The notes under the pieces: generated by a model
The model's database searches: none
The model's input: only the letters and a program-made list of their open reading frames with translations
What the model was told of the DNA's origin: nothing
NCBI RefSeq assembly: GCF_001435375.1
Contig: NZ_AYYZ01000029.1
Coordinates: forward strand, 194,936-258,935
DNA: 64,000 bases
Origin: Ligilactobacillus araffinosus DSM 20653
GTDB lineage: Bacteria > Bacillota > Bacilli > Lactobacillales > Lactobacillaceae
Direction of reading: 5' to 3'
Position numbers and translations under genes: made by a program
Part shown: positions 34,632 to 43,544 of the stretch, piece by piece
How the letters are laid out: every line of letters starts with the position of its first letter
How positions within the stretch are numbered: the stretch's first letter is position 1

Positions 34632-35183
34632 TTGCGGTTATGGGTAACTGGTTATCGAAGTTATGAACTCGGAGTTTTTACAAATAATGATCCGAAAGTC
34701 AAAGTAATTAAATATTTATTAAAAAAACATTTTGAACAAAAATTTAATGATGGCCTTGAATGGGTGATCACCGGCGGCCAACTTGGTGTTGAGCAATGGG
34801 CTGCGGAAGCGGCAATGGAATTGAAGGAAGAATATCCGGAATTAAAAGTTTCACTGATGTACCCGTTCAGTGAATTTGGCTGTCAATGGAATGAGCAGAA
34901 TCGGATGCTGCTAAGTGATTTGGAATCAAAGGTTGATTTTTGTGCAAGCATCAGTAAACAGCCATATCAATCGCCTGCACAATTGAAAAATTTTCAAAAG
35001 TTTATGCTGGATCATACGGATGAGGCAACACTGATCTATGATCCAGAATATCCTGGAAAACCGAAATATGATTATCAAGCTGTTCAACAATACACAGAAA
35101 ATCATGATTATCCGGTTACGTTATTTGACATGGATAATTTGCAAGACACTGCAAATGAATTTCAAGAAAATCTTGGCAACTAA
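34632..35183 (+). CDS. ypsA: YpsA family SLOG-domain protein (DUF1273)
   Basis: A Rossmann-like SLOG-superfamily protein of about 183 residues. WVTGYRSYELGVF and WVITGGQLGVEQWAAEAA form the glycine-rich nucleotide-binding elements, and YPFSEFGCQWNEQN is conserved in YpsA. In B. subtilis and staphylococci YpsA influences cell division, and it lies next to gpsB as here. I prefer TTG 34632, five bases after AGGTGA, giving MRLWVTGYRS, which aligns with the family start; GTG 34623 is an alternative that adds three residues. Confidence 0.9.
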   Translation: MRLWVTGYRSYELGVFTNNDPKVKVIKYLLKKHFEQKFNDGLEWVITGGQLGVEQWAAEAAMELKEEYPELKVSLMYPFSEFGCQWNEQNRMLLSDLESKVDFCASISKQPYQSPAQLKNFQKFMLDHTDEATLIYDPEYPGKPKYDYQAVQQYTENHDYPVTLFDMDNLQDTANEFQENLGN

Positions 35184-35246
35184 AAACAATTCTGCTATAA
35201 TACTACTGTTATGAGTTAAGTACCTATCGGAGACGAGGTGTAATTT

Positions 35247-35588
35247 ATGGAAAATGTCAATCTTACGCCTAAAGAAATCGTAAACAAGCATTTTAAGCCT
35301 AAAATGCGTGGTTATGATCCAGCGGATGTTGATGAATTTTTAGATAAAGTTATCCAAGACTACGAGACTTTCACTAAAGAAAATCAACGGTTGCAAATGG
35401 AAAATGATCGGCTTGTAAGTAAAGTTGACGAACTTACGAAGCAAATTGCGGTTGGTAAGTCTGGTCAAGCTGCAAGACCAACTTCAAATGTCAATAACAT
35501 GGACATCTTGAAGCGACTTTCTAATTTGGAACGACGCGTTTTTGGTGCTCAACTTAATGATGATAATGGCCAAAATAGTCGTTTTTAA
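35247..35588 (+). CDS. gpsB: Cell division protein GpsB
   Basis: GpsB is a DivIVA-like coiled-coil adaptor that coordinates septal and peripheral wall synthesis and binds PBP1 proteins. [20 protein letters not shown] followed by [17 protein letters not shown] is the N-terminal membrane-curvature and PBP-binding domain. A coiled coil follows (about 40-68), then a linker and a C-terminal hexamer segment [16 protein letters not shown]. Its length of 113 residues is normal. PBP1A, a likely partner, is encoded 1.3 kb away. Confidence 0.96.
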   Translation: MENVNLTPKEIVNKHFKPKMRGYDPADVDEFLDKVIQDYETFTKENQRLQMENDRLVSKVDELTKQIAVGKSGQAARPTSNVNNMDILKRLSNLERRVFGAQLNDDNGQNSRF

Positions 35589-35607
35589 CAATTAAATATG
35601 TTAATTA

Positions 35608-35996
35608 GCGTGTAGTGTTCGGGTAATCGCGGGCTGCATATGCAGTCTGAGGAAAGTCCAAGCTTGCACAGGCTGCGATGCCTGTAGTGATCGTGCTTGC
35701 TGAAAAAATAAGGCAAGGTACCTACATTGTAGGTAACGGCAGATAAAAAGGCTAAAACTTCGGTCATGCCTGAGTAGTCTTGAAAAGTGCCACAGTGACG
35801 AAGTAGTATTGGAAACTGTACTAGTGGAACGCGGTAAACCCCTCGAGCAGGTAACCCAAATTTTGGTAGGGGCGCTTCATGACGGAAATGAACTAATCAT
35901 GGGGGCGAGTTTTTAACTCGGAGATAGATGATTACCACCGATTCCAGTCCTGGCTGGATGACGTACGGAACGTGGCTTATAGAGCACTACATATGA
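35608..35996 (+). ncRNA. rnpB: RNase P RNA, Bacillus type (class B)
   Basis: The catalytic RNA of RNase P, which trims tRNA 5' leaders. TTCGGGTAATCGCGGGCTGC near the 5' end, GAGGAAAGTCCAAGCTTGCA (the conserved CR-I region), CAGTGACGAAGTAGTATTGG, GAACGCGGTAAACCCC and the 3' ACGTACGGAACGTGGCTTAT segments are diagnostic. The 5' GTGTAGTGTT pairs with the 3' AGCACTACAT to form P1, fixing the ends to within a few bases. The position between gpsB and the rlmK-like gene is the usual one in Firmicutes. Confidence 0.95.
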
Positions 35997-36000
35997 CAGG

Positions 36001-36035
36001 AGGAGGTTGCGACATTGTTGCAACCTCCTATTTTT
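36001..36035 (+). terminator. Terminator of rnpB
   Basis: AGGAGGTTGC (36001-36010) pairs perfectly with GCAACCTCCT (36020-36029), followed by ATTTTT. Confidence 0.92.
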
Positions 36036-36052
36036 AATTAAGGATGAGGAAA

Positions 36053-37174
36053 ATGGAAATAATCGCAACGTGCGCAGCTGGAATTGAAGGAATTCTTGGA
36101 AACGAACTGAAGCACCTTGGATATCATGCAAATGTTGAAAATGGTCGCGTCCGGCTTGAAGGTGATTTTCAAGATATTATCCGTTTAAATCTATGGCTTC
36201 GGACTGCTGACCGGGTAAAGATCGTTTTGGCAAAGTTTATGGCAAAAACCTTTGATGATTTGTTTGAAAATGTAAAGCAAATTCCATGGGAAGATTGGCT
36301 TGCACTCGATGCGGCTTTTCCGGTAAGCGGTAAATCGCAAAAATCGCAATTGCATAATGTCCCAAGTGTTCAGGCAATTACTAAAAAAGCAATTGTTGAA
36401 CGCATGAATCAAACGTATCATCGGCGGACGAAGTTTCCGGAAACGGGGGCTGAGTATCCAGTTCAGGTTTCGATCAATAAAAACAAGGCAATGATTACCC
36501 TTGATACAACGGGATCAAGTTTATTTAAGCGCGGATACCGGTTGGATAAAGGGGGCGCGCCGATGAAGGAAAACATGGCTGCGGCCCTTGTTTTATTGTC
36601 ACATTGGTATCCAGAAGATCCGTTTATGGACCCAGTGTGTGGTTCGGGAACGATTCCAATTGAAGCTGCTCTTCTTGGACGCAACATCGCGCCGGGAATC
36701 AACCGTCATTTTGTTTGTGAACAGTGGCAACAAGTCGATGAAACGATGGTTTCAAAGCTTCGCGAAGAGGCCCGTGCAGCTCAAAAACCAAAAGTTGAAC
36801 TCGACATTGTCGGATACGATATTGACGGACGAATGATCAATATTTCAAAGGTCAATGCGAAGGCGGCTGGGGTTTTGCATAACATTCATTTCAAACAGTT
36901 AGCGGTTAAAGATTTTAATACTGATAAGGAAAATGGTGTGATCGTTGCTAACCCGCCATATGGGCAACGGTTAAGTGATCGCGATAGTGTCCACGTTTTG
37001 TATGAACAAATGGGAAAAATCTACCGTCCAATGACTACGTGGAGTAAGTATATTCTTACAAGTGATTTAAATTTTGAAAAATATTATGGCGAACAGGCGA
37101 CTAAAAGACGTAAACTATACAATGGTTCGCTTCGAACGGACCTCTTTCAATATTGGGGAAAGAAGAAACGTTAA
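36053..37174 (+). CDS. THUMP-domain 23S rRNA guanine-N2 methyltransferase (YpsC/RlmK type)
   Basis: A 373-residue methyltransferase with an N-terminal THUMP RNA-binding domain (about residues 40-155) and a Rossmann SAM domain. FMDPVCGSGTIPIEAALLGR is SAM motif I, and VIVANPPYGQRL carries the NPPY catalytic motif. This arrangement matches YpsC and the N-terminal half of E. coli RlmL, which makes m2G2445 in 23S rRNA. I prefer ATG 36053, with AGGA eight bases upstream, over ATG 36044, which would touch its ribosome site. It follows rnpB directly. Confidence 0.92.
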   Translation: MEIIATCAAGIEGILGNELKHLGYHANVENGRVRLEGDFQDIIRLNLWLRTADRVKIVLAKFMAKTFDDLFENVKQIPWEDWLALDAAFPVSGKSQKSQLHNVPSVQAITKKAIVERMNQTYHRRTKFPETGAEYPVQVSINKNKAMITLDTTGSSLFKRGYRLDKGGAPMKENMAAALVLLSHWYPEDPFMDPVCGSGTIPIEAALLGRNIAPGINRHFVCEQWQQVDETMVSKLREEARAAQKPKVELDIVGYDIDGRMINISKVNAKAAGVLHNIHFKQLAVKDFNTDKENGVIVANPPYGQRLSDRDSVHVLYEQMGKIYRPMTTWSKYILTSDLNFEKYYGEQATKRRKLYNGSLRTDLFQYWGKKKR

Positions 37175-37188
37175 TTGAAGGTGAAAAA

Positions 37189-37578
37189 ATGAAACAAAAG
37201 AGATATTACAGTCAACCAGATGTTCCAACCTCGATTGTTTGCTGGTCATTCACATGGATGATTTTTCTTTTTAGTATGCTTTTATGGCTGGAAATTACGG
37301 TCTTTCAAATTTGGACCTTGATGACTTTGATTTTATTTTTAATTGTGGTGTTAGTCGAACTTCGGGGACGATATCTTCAAATCGAAGACGGAAAAATCAA
37401 TTATCATACATTGATTGTTTTTAATGGTCAAAGCATCAAGTTAAGCGATATTAAAGAAGTGAAGCATAATCGGTGGGGGGTTGTCCGGTTTGTAACGGAA
37501 AAGGCGACCCATAGTTTTTTGATGATGCCAAAGACGGCTGCCCGGTTGGCGGGGGATGTCGTTGAATTAATTAAATAA
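37189..37578 (+). CDS. EbsA-family small membrane protein
   Basis: A 129-residue protein with two adjacent transmembrane helices (about 14-32 and 36-56, CWSFTWMIFLFSMLLWLE and WTLMTLILFLIVVLVEL), followed by a cytoplasmic strand-rich domain ending KATHSFLMMPKTA. RYYSQPDVPTSIVCWSFTW and this layout match the EbsA family first noted in Enterococcus faecalis and common downstream of the RlmK-like gene in lactobacilli. The function is unknown. The start ATG 37189 follows GAAGGTGA; the longer reading runs into the previous gene. Confidence 0.75.
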   Translation: MKQKRYYSQPDVPTSIVCWSFTWMIFLFSMLLWLEITVFQIWTLMTLILFLIVVLVELRGRYLQIEDGKINYHTLIVFNGQSIKLSDIKEVKHNRWGVVRFVTEKATHSFLMMPKTAARLAGDVVELIK

Positions 37579-37598
37579 AAAATTTCAAAATAAGCGAG

Positions 37599-37630
37599 AG
37601 ACTGTGACTGAAAGGCCATGGTCTTTTTTA
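37599..37630 (+). terminator. Terminator after the ebsA-like gene
   Basis: AGACTGTG (37599-37606) pairs with CATGGTCT (37617-37624) with two G-U pairs, followed by TTTTTTATTT. Confidence 0.75.
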
Positions 37631-37676
37631 TTTGATTTTAAATTTATTTTAACAATATTATTAATTGTTTTGTACA

Positions 37677-37689
37677 ATAAACGAACAAT
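37677..37689 (+). promoter_or_regulatory. PurBox-like site upstream of purE
   Basis: ATAAACGAACAAT matches the PurR box consensus AWWWCCGAACWWT at 12 of 13 positions. A possible partner, CAACGTTCAATTT, lies 20 bases downstream in inverted sense. PurR in Firmicutes binds such paired boxes and is released by PRPP. Confidence 0.6.
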
Positions 37690-37724
37690 AAAAATGAATG
37701 ATATTTACAACGTTCAATTTATTT

Positions 37725-37736
37725 GGTAAGCTTACC
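37725..37736. other. Perfect 12-bp palindrome before purE
   Basis: GGTAAGCTTACC reads the same on both strands and lies just before the GAAGGAGGAAG ribosome site of purE. It has no loop, so a protein-binding site is more likely than an RNA hairpin; it may be chance. Confidence 0.5.
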
Positions 37737-37758
37737 TTAATGAAGGAGGAAGATATTC

Positions 37759-38247
37759 ATGAATGCTCAAATTAGTATTGTAATGGGAAGCATCTCAGAC
37801 TGGTCAACCATGAAGTTGACGGGTGAGATTTTAGATAAATTGAATGTTCCGTATGAAAAGCAGGTGGTTTCGGCTCACCGGATGCCGGCTGAATTGATGA
37901 AATTTGGTCAAACGGCGCGTGAACGTGGAATTAAAGCCATCATTGCAGGGGCTGGCGGGGCAGCTCATCTTCCGGGAATGCTTGCTGCAAATACGATCAT
38001 CCCGGTAATTGGGGTTCCGGTTCAAACCCATGCCCTTGGCGGAATGGATTCTTTGTTGTCAATTGGTCAAATGCCAGCTGGCGTTCCGGTTGCCACAATG
38101 GCAATTGGGGCGGCTGGTGCGCGGAATGCAGCTTTAATGGCATGCGAAATGCTTGCTTTGAATGATGATGCGCTTGCAGATCGATTAGTCGATTACCGGA
38201 AACAGCAACATGATGCTGCCGTAGAAAGCAGTGCTCACCTTGAATAA
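37759..38247 (+). CDS. purE: N5-carboxyaminoimidazole ribonucleotide mutase
   Basis: Class I PurE moves the carboxyl group of N5-CAIR to give CAIR. The sequence VMGSISDWSTMKLTGEILDK, the active-site VVSAHRMP and AGAGGAAHLPGMLAA are canonical. The length is 162 residues. purK follows with an 8-base overlap, as required for the two-step bacterial route in which PurK makes N5-CAIR. A PurBox-like site lies about 70 bases upstream. Confidence 0.97.
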   Translation: MNAQISIVMGSISDWSTMKLTGEILDKLNVPYEKQVVSAHRMPAELMKFGQTARERGIKAIIAGAGGAAHLPGMLAANTIIPVIGVPVQTHALGGMDSLLSIGQMPAGVPVATMAIGAAGARNAALMACEMLALNDDALADRLVDYRKQQHDAAVESSAHLE

Positions 38248-39358
38248 ACGAATTGAACAAGGCGATACGATTGGAATTATTGGAGGCGGCCAATTAGGTC
38301 AAATGCTGGCATTTTCAGCTAAAGCAACGGGGATGAAGGTCATTGTTCTTGATCCGGATCCAACTTGTCCCACCGGTCAGGTTTGTGATTGCCAAATTGT
38401 TGCGCCATATGATGATGTTAATGCGATCCAGCAGTTAGCTGCTGAAGCGGATGTGATAACGTATGAATTTGAAAATGTTGACTTGGATGCGCTAGATGCG
38501 GTCAAAGATGTCGTTTCGATTCCTCAAGGAACAGAATTATTACGAATCACCAAAGATCGAATTCGCGAAAAGACATTTTTGAAAGAACACGGATTTCAAA
38601 CAGCGAAATTTGCGGCAATTAATAACGAACACGATTTCCAAATTAAATTGGAAAAAGTTGGTTTCCCATGTTATTTAAAAACGTGTGAAGGTGGTTATGA
38701 CGGAAAGGGCCAAGTTCGGCTCAATAATGAAGACGATTTAAAACAGACCAAAGAAATTTTGCAGCACTGTCCATGTATTTTGGAAAAGGCCGTTGATTTT
38801 AAATGCGAATGTTCCGTGATGGTCGGTCGCAATGTGGATGGCGACATAAGTGTCTTTCCGGTCAGTGAAAATATTCACCGAAATCAGATTTTACATGAGA
38901 GTATTGTTCCGGCCCGGATTCCAAGCAAGGTTGCGGTTCATGCGGAAGAAACCGCTGTTGCAATTGCCCAGGCACTTGATTTATGCGGCATTTTAGGGAT
39001 TGAAATGTTTATTGGAAATGATGATCAAGTTTACATTAACGAATTAGCACCGCGGCCGCATAATTCGGGGCACTATTCGATTGAAGCATGTAATTTTTCC
39101 CAATTTGACATTCATAATCGGGCAATTTGTAATTGGCCAATGCCGCAAATTAAACTTTTGCAACCCGTTGTGATGGTCAACGTTTTAGGCCAGCATGTTT
39201 CCGGGGTACGGAATTTAATTTTTGAGAAACTTGACTGGCATTTTCATGATTATGGAAAAAGTGAGGTGCGGTTGAACCGGAAGATGGGACATATTACGAT
39301 TTTGACAAATCAGCTTGATCAAACACTGAAAGAAATTGATCAAACTGGAATTTGGTAA
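38240..39358 (+). CDS. purK: N5-carboxyaminoimidazole ribonucleotide synthase
   Basis: ATP-grasp enzyme that carboxylates AIR using bicarbonate and ATP. IGIIGGGQLGQMLAFSAKA at the N-terminus, YLKTCEGGYDGKGQ in the ATP-grasp domain and INELAPRPHNSGHYSIEAC near residue 270 are the PurK signatures. I take TTG 38240 (372 residues), overlapping the purE stop; GTG 38231 would add three residues. The gene ends the purEK unit at a terminator. Confidence 0.96.
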   Translation: MNKRIEQGDTIGIIGGGQLGQMLAFSAKATGMKVIVLDPDPTCPTGQVCDCQIVAPYDDVNAIQQLAAEADVITYEFENVDLDALDAVKDVVSIPQGTELLRITKDRIREKTFLKEHGFQTAKFAAINNEHDFQIKLEKVGFPCYLKTCEGGYDGKGQVRLNNEDDLKQTKEILQHCPCILEKAVDFKCECSVMVGRNVDGDISVFPVSENIHRNQILHESIVPARIPSKVAVHAEETAVAIAQALDLCGILGIEMFIGNDDQVYINELAPRPHNSGHYSIEACNFSQFDIHNRAICNWPMPQIKLLQPVVMVNVLGQHVSGVRNLIFEKLDWHFHDYGKSEVRLNRKMGHITILTNQLDQTLKEIDQTGIW

Positions 39359-39418
39359 CAATAAAAGCGAACGTTTTTAATAATTAAAAATAGAAAATTT
39401 AAGTATTTAAACCGTTAA

Positions 39419-39447
39419 AAGGCATCTTTTAAAGAAGATGTCTTTTT
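39419..39447 (+). terminator. Terminator after purK
   Basis: AGGCATCTT (39420-39428) pairs with AAGATGTCT (39435-39443) with one G-U pair, followed by TTTTG. It separates purEK from the purC operon. Confidence 0.82.
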
Positions 39448-39503
39448 GTTTCATTCGAATAAATTATAAATAAGCAATTTTAATTGATGGTTTATAAAAT
39501 AAA

Positions 39504-39524
39504 TTCGTATGATTATGAACGATA
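39504..39524. promoter_or_regulatory. Inverted-repeat operator candidate 1 upstream of purC
   Basis: TTCGTATGATTATGAACGATA has the form TTCGT-N9-AACGA. It lies 35 bases upstream of the purC -35 and matches a second copy at 39619 at 17 of 21 positions. Confidence 0.6.
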
Positions 39525-39559
39525 AAAACCATTTATGGTAAAATCGTTTGAATATTTTA

Positions 39560-39588
39560 TTGACATTCTGCTGTTCTTGGAATATTCT
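39560..39588 (+). promoter_or_regulatory. Promoter of the purC operon
   Basis: A perfect TTGACA (39560-39565), 17-base spacer and TATTCT (39583-39588). A TATAAT a few bases further on lacks a suitable -35. The transcript would begin near 39595. Confidence 0.7.
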
Positions 39589-39618
39589 GAATGTATAATA
39601 ATTGATTGTTCAAAAAAG

Positions 39619-39639
39619 TTCGTGTAATCGTGAACGATA
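39619..39639. promoter_or_regulatory. Inverted-repeat operator candidate 2 in the purC leader
   Basis: TTCGTGTAATCGTGAACGATA repeats the TTCGT-N9-AACGA form about 25 bases into the transcript and just before the AAAGGAG ribosome site. Read on the minus strand its left half contains ACACGAACTTTTT, close to the PurBox consensus. Confidence 0.6.
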
Positions 39640-39657
39640 TAAAGGAGATTATGATTG

Positions 39658-40371
39658 ATGGTACATCAAATTTATGCTGGGAAAGCAAAGGAAATGTGGA
39701 CGACAGAAGATGAAGATGTTTTACGGGTCGTTTATTTAGACCAAGCGACAGCTTTAAATGGTAAGAAGAAAGACCATATCAATGATAAGGGGAAAACGAA
39801 TAATGCAATTTCAACGTTGATCTTCAAATATTTTGAAGCGAATGGGATTGAGACCCACTTTATTAAAAAGATTTCAGATGCTGAAGAACTTGTTAAAAAA
39901 GTCAAAATTATTTCGCTTGAAATGATTACCCGGAATTATTCTGCCGGTCACTTTGCAAGTCGTTACGGTGTTGAAGAGGGAAAAAAATTTACAACCCCAG
40001 TTGAAGAGATGTGCCTTAAAAGCGATGAACTTGATGATCCTGCAATCAACGCCTCTCAAGCAATTGCCCTTGGAATTGTTACTCAAGCACAATTGGATAC
40101 CATGTGGGCAATTTCACGGAAAGTTGATCAATTGCTGACGCCGTTATTTGAAAAAGCAGACATGCAGCTGATTGATTTCAAGTTGGAATTTGGAACTTTA
40201 CCAAACGGAAAGATCATTCTTGCCGATGAATTTTCACCTGACAACTGCCGGTTATGGGACACAAAAACCCATCATCATTTGGACAAAGATGTTTACCGGA
40301 AAGACTTAGGCGAGTTGACCCCGGTTTATCAAGAAGTTCTTCAACGGTTAGAAAAAGTCATTTTACTTTAA
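39658..40371 (+). CDS. purC: Phosphoribosylaminoimidazole-succinocarboxamide synthase
   Basis: SAICAR synthase joins aspartate to CAIR using ATP. The sequence IYAGKAKEMWTTEDEDVLRV at the start, MITRNYSAGHFASRYG, LADEFSPDNCRLWD and LDKDVYRKDLG are family blocks. I chose ATG 39658 (237 residues), 10 bases from AAAGGAG; TTG 39655 is also possible. First gene of the main purine operon. Confidence 0.96.
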   Translation: MVHQIYAGKAKEMWTTEDEDVLRVVYLDQATALNGKKKDHINDKGKTNNAISTLIFKYFEANGIETHFIKKISDAEELVKKVKIISLEMITRNYSAGHFASRYGVEEGKKFTTPVEEMCLKSDELDDPAINASQAIALGIVTQAQLDTMWAISRKVDQLLTPLFEKADMQLIDFKLEFGTLPNGKIILADEFSPDNCRLWDTKTHHHLDKDVYRKDLGELTPVYQEVLQRLEKVILL

Positions 40372-40384
40372 AAGGAGGAGCACA

Positions 40385-40633
40385 ATGAAAAAGTTTCGCG
40401 TATATGTAACTTATAAACCATCCGTTTTTGATCCTCAGGGCGATACAATCACTGACGCAGCAAAGGATCTGGGCTATCAATCCATTCAAGCAATTCACGT
40501 TGGAAAATTCTTTGATATTGAAGTTGATGATTCAAAGGGAACGGCTGCCCAAACCGTTGAAGAATTAGCGGAAAAATTGCTTGTAAACTTCAACCTTGAA
40601 GTTTATCGTTATGAACAATTGGGGGGAGATTAG
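40385..40633 (+). CDS. purS: FGAM synthase subunit PurS
   Basis: The 82-residue structural subunit of the three-part FGAM synthase, which bridges PurQ and PurL. KFRVYVTYKPSVFDPQGDTI and VGKFFDIEVDD are characteristic. The stop is immediately followed by the purQ ATG, so the three subunits are coupled. Confidence 0.95.
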   Translation: MKKFRVYVTYKPSVFDPQGDTITDAAKDLGYQSIQAIHVGKFFDIEVDDSKGTAAQTVEELAEKLLVNFNLEVYRYEQLGGD

Positions 40634-41299
40634 ATGAGAGTTGCAATCATTGTTTTTCCAGGATCAAATTGCGACAGCGATTTGCATTATGTTTTAGAAA
40701 ACCTGTGCCATGTCAGTGCGAAATACGTTCCTTCAACGGCAACGAACTTAGATGGATTCGATGCGGTTCTGCTCCCTGGTGGATTCTCATACGGAGATTA
40801 TTTACGGTGCGGCGCTATTGCAGCCTTAACGCCGATTATGGGAGCAGTTCGTCAGTTTGCAGATTCAGGGAAACCGGTGATTGGAATCTGCAATGGATTT
40901 CAAATTTTGACGGAAGCTCATTTGCTGCCTGGGGTTTTAAAGAAAAATGACAATTTAAAATTTATTTGCCGACCAGTTGCGTTGCAGGTTGAAAATAATG
41001 GTACGCCATTCACAACCAAATACGTCAAGGATGAAAAGATCCATTTACCGATTGCCCATTCTGATGGTAATTTCTACGCTGATCCAGCAACGGTTGATGA
41101 ATTGGAGCAAAATCATCAAATCGTTTTCCGCTATGTTGATCAAAACCCCAACGGAAGTGTGAATAACATTGCCGGAATCTGTAACCGACGCGGTAACGTT
41201 GTTGGAATGATGCCCCATCCGGAAAGAGCGTCCGAAAAAATTGTTGGCAATAATGAAGGCTTCAAAGTTTTCCAATCGTTGCTTTCGCTTAAGCATTAA
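40634..41299 (+). CDS. purQ: FGAM synthase glutaminase subunit PurQ
   Basis: Class I glutamine amidotransferase of 221 residues that supplies ammonia to PurL. The nucleophile Cys lies in GICNGFQIL near residue 86, and the catalytic His-x-Glu lies in MMPHPERA near residue 196. AIIVFPGSNCDSDLHYVLE is the PurQ N-terminus. It starts directly after purS, with 16 bases to purL. Confidence 0.96.
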   Translation: MRVAIIVFPGSNCDSDLHYVLENLCHVSAKYVPSTATNLDGFDAVLLPGGFSYGDYLRCGAIAALTPIMGAVRQFADSGKPVIGICNGFQILTEAHLLPGVLKKNDNLKFICRPVALQVENNGTPFTTKYVKDEKIHLPIAHSDGNFYADPATVDELEQNHQIVFRYVDQNPNGSVNNIAGICNRRGNVVGMMPHPERASEKIVGNNEGFKVFQSLLSLKH

Positions 41300-41315
41300 A
41301 AATGGAGGGTAATTT

Positions 41316-43544
41316 ATGATTGATCAAGAAATGACGCCCCAAGAAATCAAAGACCAAAAGCCATACCTTGAATGGGGACTAACTGAAAAAGAATATGATT
41401 ACATTTGTGATCATTTGATTCACCGGTTACCAAATTATACCGAAACGGGATTATTTGCGGTAATGTGGAGTGAACACTGCTCGTATAAAAAATCCAAGCC
41501 GTTGTTGAAACTTTTCCCTAATAAAAACGAACGTGTTTTACAAGGCCCAGGGGAAGGTGCCGGTATTGTTGATATCGGTGATGATCAAGCAGTTGTTTTC
41601 AAAGCTGAGAGTCACAACCATCCATCGGCCGTTGAACCTTATGAAGGTGCAGCAACTGGAGTCGGCGGAATTTTACGCGACATCTTTAGTATGGGCGCCC
41701 GGCCAATTGCATTGCTTGATTCATTGCATTTTGGGGAAATAAATAATGCGCATACCCGTTATTTGATCAATGAAGTCGTTGCGGGAATCGGCGGCTACGG
41801 CAACTGTATGGGAATTCCAACCGTTGCGGGAGAAACAACTTTTGACGAATGCTATGAAGGCAATCCGTTAGTTAATGCCATGAGTGTTGGGCTAATGAAT
41901 AAGAAAGACATTCAAAAAGGTCGCGCTTCAGGCGAAGGCAATCTGATTATGTATGTTGGTGCTAAAACCGGACGGGATGGCATTCACGGTGCAACCTTCG
42001 CATCAACGGACTTTGATAGTGAACATGAAACTCAACGATCAGCAGTTCAAGTGGGTGATCCTTTTATGGAGAAACTGTTAATGGAAGCCTGTCTTGAATT
42101 GATTCAAAAGCATGCTGACTGGTTAGTTGGAATTCAAGATATGGGTGCTGCTGGTTTAGTTTCATCAAGTTGTGAAATGGCCTCTAAAGCAAATAGTGGG
42201 GTCAAGATGAATCTTGATCTGGTTCCGCAACGGGAAAGCGGGATGTCAGCATATGAAATCATGCTGAGTGAATCCCAAGAACGAATGCTTTTATGTGTAA
42301 AAAAAGGAAATCAAGCAGATGTGCGGCAACTCTTTGAAAAGTACAACCTTGATGTTGTCGTTATTGGGGAAGTAACTTCTGACCATCAATATGTATTAAC
42401 ACATCATGATCAAATTGTAACTGATATTCCGGTATCGTCATTAACCGATGACGTTTTGCAAGAAAAGTGTCCTGAACGGCAGCCGGAACGGTTAACCCAT
42501 CTTAAAGAAAATTCTCTTCCAAAAATTGATGATCCTGCACAAACGTTGATTGATCTCTTACAACAGCCAACTATCGCATCGAAGAAAGTTTTAACGCAAA
42601 CGTACGACTCGCAAGTTCGGGCTTCAACCGTGGCGGGACCGAACGCAACCAACGATGCCGGCATTATTCGGGTTCGTGGAACGCAAAAAGGATTGGCAAT
42701 GACCACGGATGGAAATGGCCGGTTTGGATATTTGAATCCGCGAATCGGCGGTCAAATTGCGGTTCTCGAAGCTGCAGCCAATGTGATTGCGAAGGGAGCT
42801 CAACCGCTTGCGATTACTGACTGTCTAAATTTTGGTGATCCAAATGATCCGGAAGTCTACTGGGAACTTCACCAGTCAATTGCCGGAATGGCAGAACTTT
42901 GCCGGGAACTTAATACTCCAGTCATTTCAGGCAATGTTTCTCTCTATAACGAAAATAATGGTCAAGCAATTTATCCAACACCAATGGTTGGAATGGTGGG
43001 ATTGATTTCAAACGTCGATCATACGGTTTCAAGCCATATTACTCAGGATGAAAATTTGGTTTATGTTGTCGGCCAAACGGCGGATGACTTCAGCGGTTCA
43101 GAACTTCAAAAAATGCTGACGGGCAAGATTGATGGGAAGGTCAATGAATTCGATTATCATCAAACTGCATCAGCTTTGCAAAAAGCACTTACGGCCGTAG
43201 AAGATCGACTGGTAACCGCTGCGCATGATGTCAGCGAAGGCGGTCTTGGAGTAACACTTGCTGAAATGATTTTTGATACATCCCTTGGAATGGATGTTGA
43301 AATGAACGCTCAAGCCAATCGGTTATTTAGTGAAACTCCGGGAAGAATCGTCTTAACGGTTAAGCCGGCAGACCAAGCCGCATTTGAAATGGTTCTTGGA
43401 AAAGATGCAACGATGATCGGGAAGACAACGGCGACCCATGAATTAAAAGTCAAGACAACCGATGCGGAATTCAAGTTGAACGGGACGCAGCTTCAACATC
43501 AATGGGAGGATGCAATTCCATGCTTAATGAAATCAAAGGACTAA
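41316..43544 (+). CDS. purL: FGAM synthase subunit PurL (small type)
   Basis: The ATP-dependent synthetase subunit turning FGAR to FGAM. At 742 residues it is the small PurL that needs PurS and PurQ, both encoded immediately upstream. [35 protein letters not shown] and GNVSLYNE are conserved. The 3' end overlaps purF by 25 bases. Confidence 0.97.
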   Translation: MIDQEMTPQEIKDQKPYLEWGLTEKEYDYICDHLIHRLPNYTETGLFAVMWSEHCSYKKSKPLLKLFPNKNERVLQGPGEGAGIVDIGDDQAVVFKAESHNHPSAVEPYEGAATGVGGILRDIFSMGARPIALLDSLHFGEINNAHTRYLINEVVAGIGGYGNCMGIPTVAGETTFDECYEGNPLVNAMSVGLMNKKDIQKGRASGEGNLIMYVGAKTGRDGIHGATFASTDFDSEHETQRSAVQVGDPFMEKLLMEACLELIQKHADWLVGIQDMGAAGLVSSSCEMASKANSGVKMNLDLVPQRESGMSAYEIMLSESQERMLLCVKKGNQADVRQLFEKYNLDVVVIGEVTSDHQYVLTHHDQIVTDIPVSSLTDDVLQEKCPERQPERLTHLKENSLPKIDDPAQTLIDLLQQPTIASKKVLTQTYDSQVRASTVAGPNATNDAGIIRVRGTQKGLAMTTDGNGRFGYLNPRIGGQIAVLEAAANVIAKGAQPLAITDCLNFGDPNDPEVYWELHQSIAGMAELCRELNTPVISGNVSLYNENNGQAIYPTPMVGMVGLISNVDHTVSSHITQDENLVYVVGQTADDFSGSELQKMLTGKIDGKVNEFDYHQTASALQKALTAVEDRLVTAAHDVSEGGLGVTLAEMIFDTSLGMDVEMNAQANRLFSETPGRIVLTVKPADQAAFEMVLGKDATMIGKTTATHELKVKTTDAEFKLNGTQLQHQWEDAIPCLMKSKD

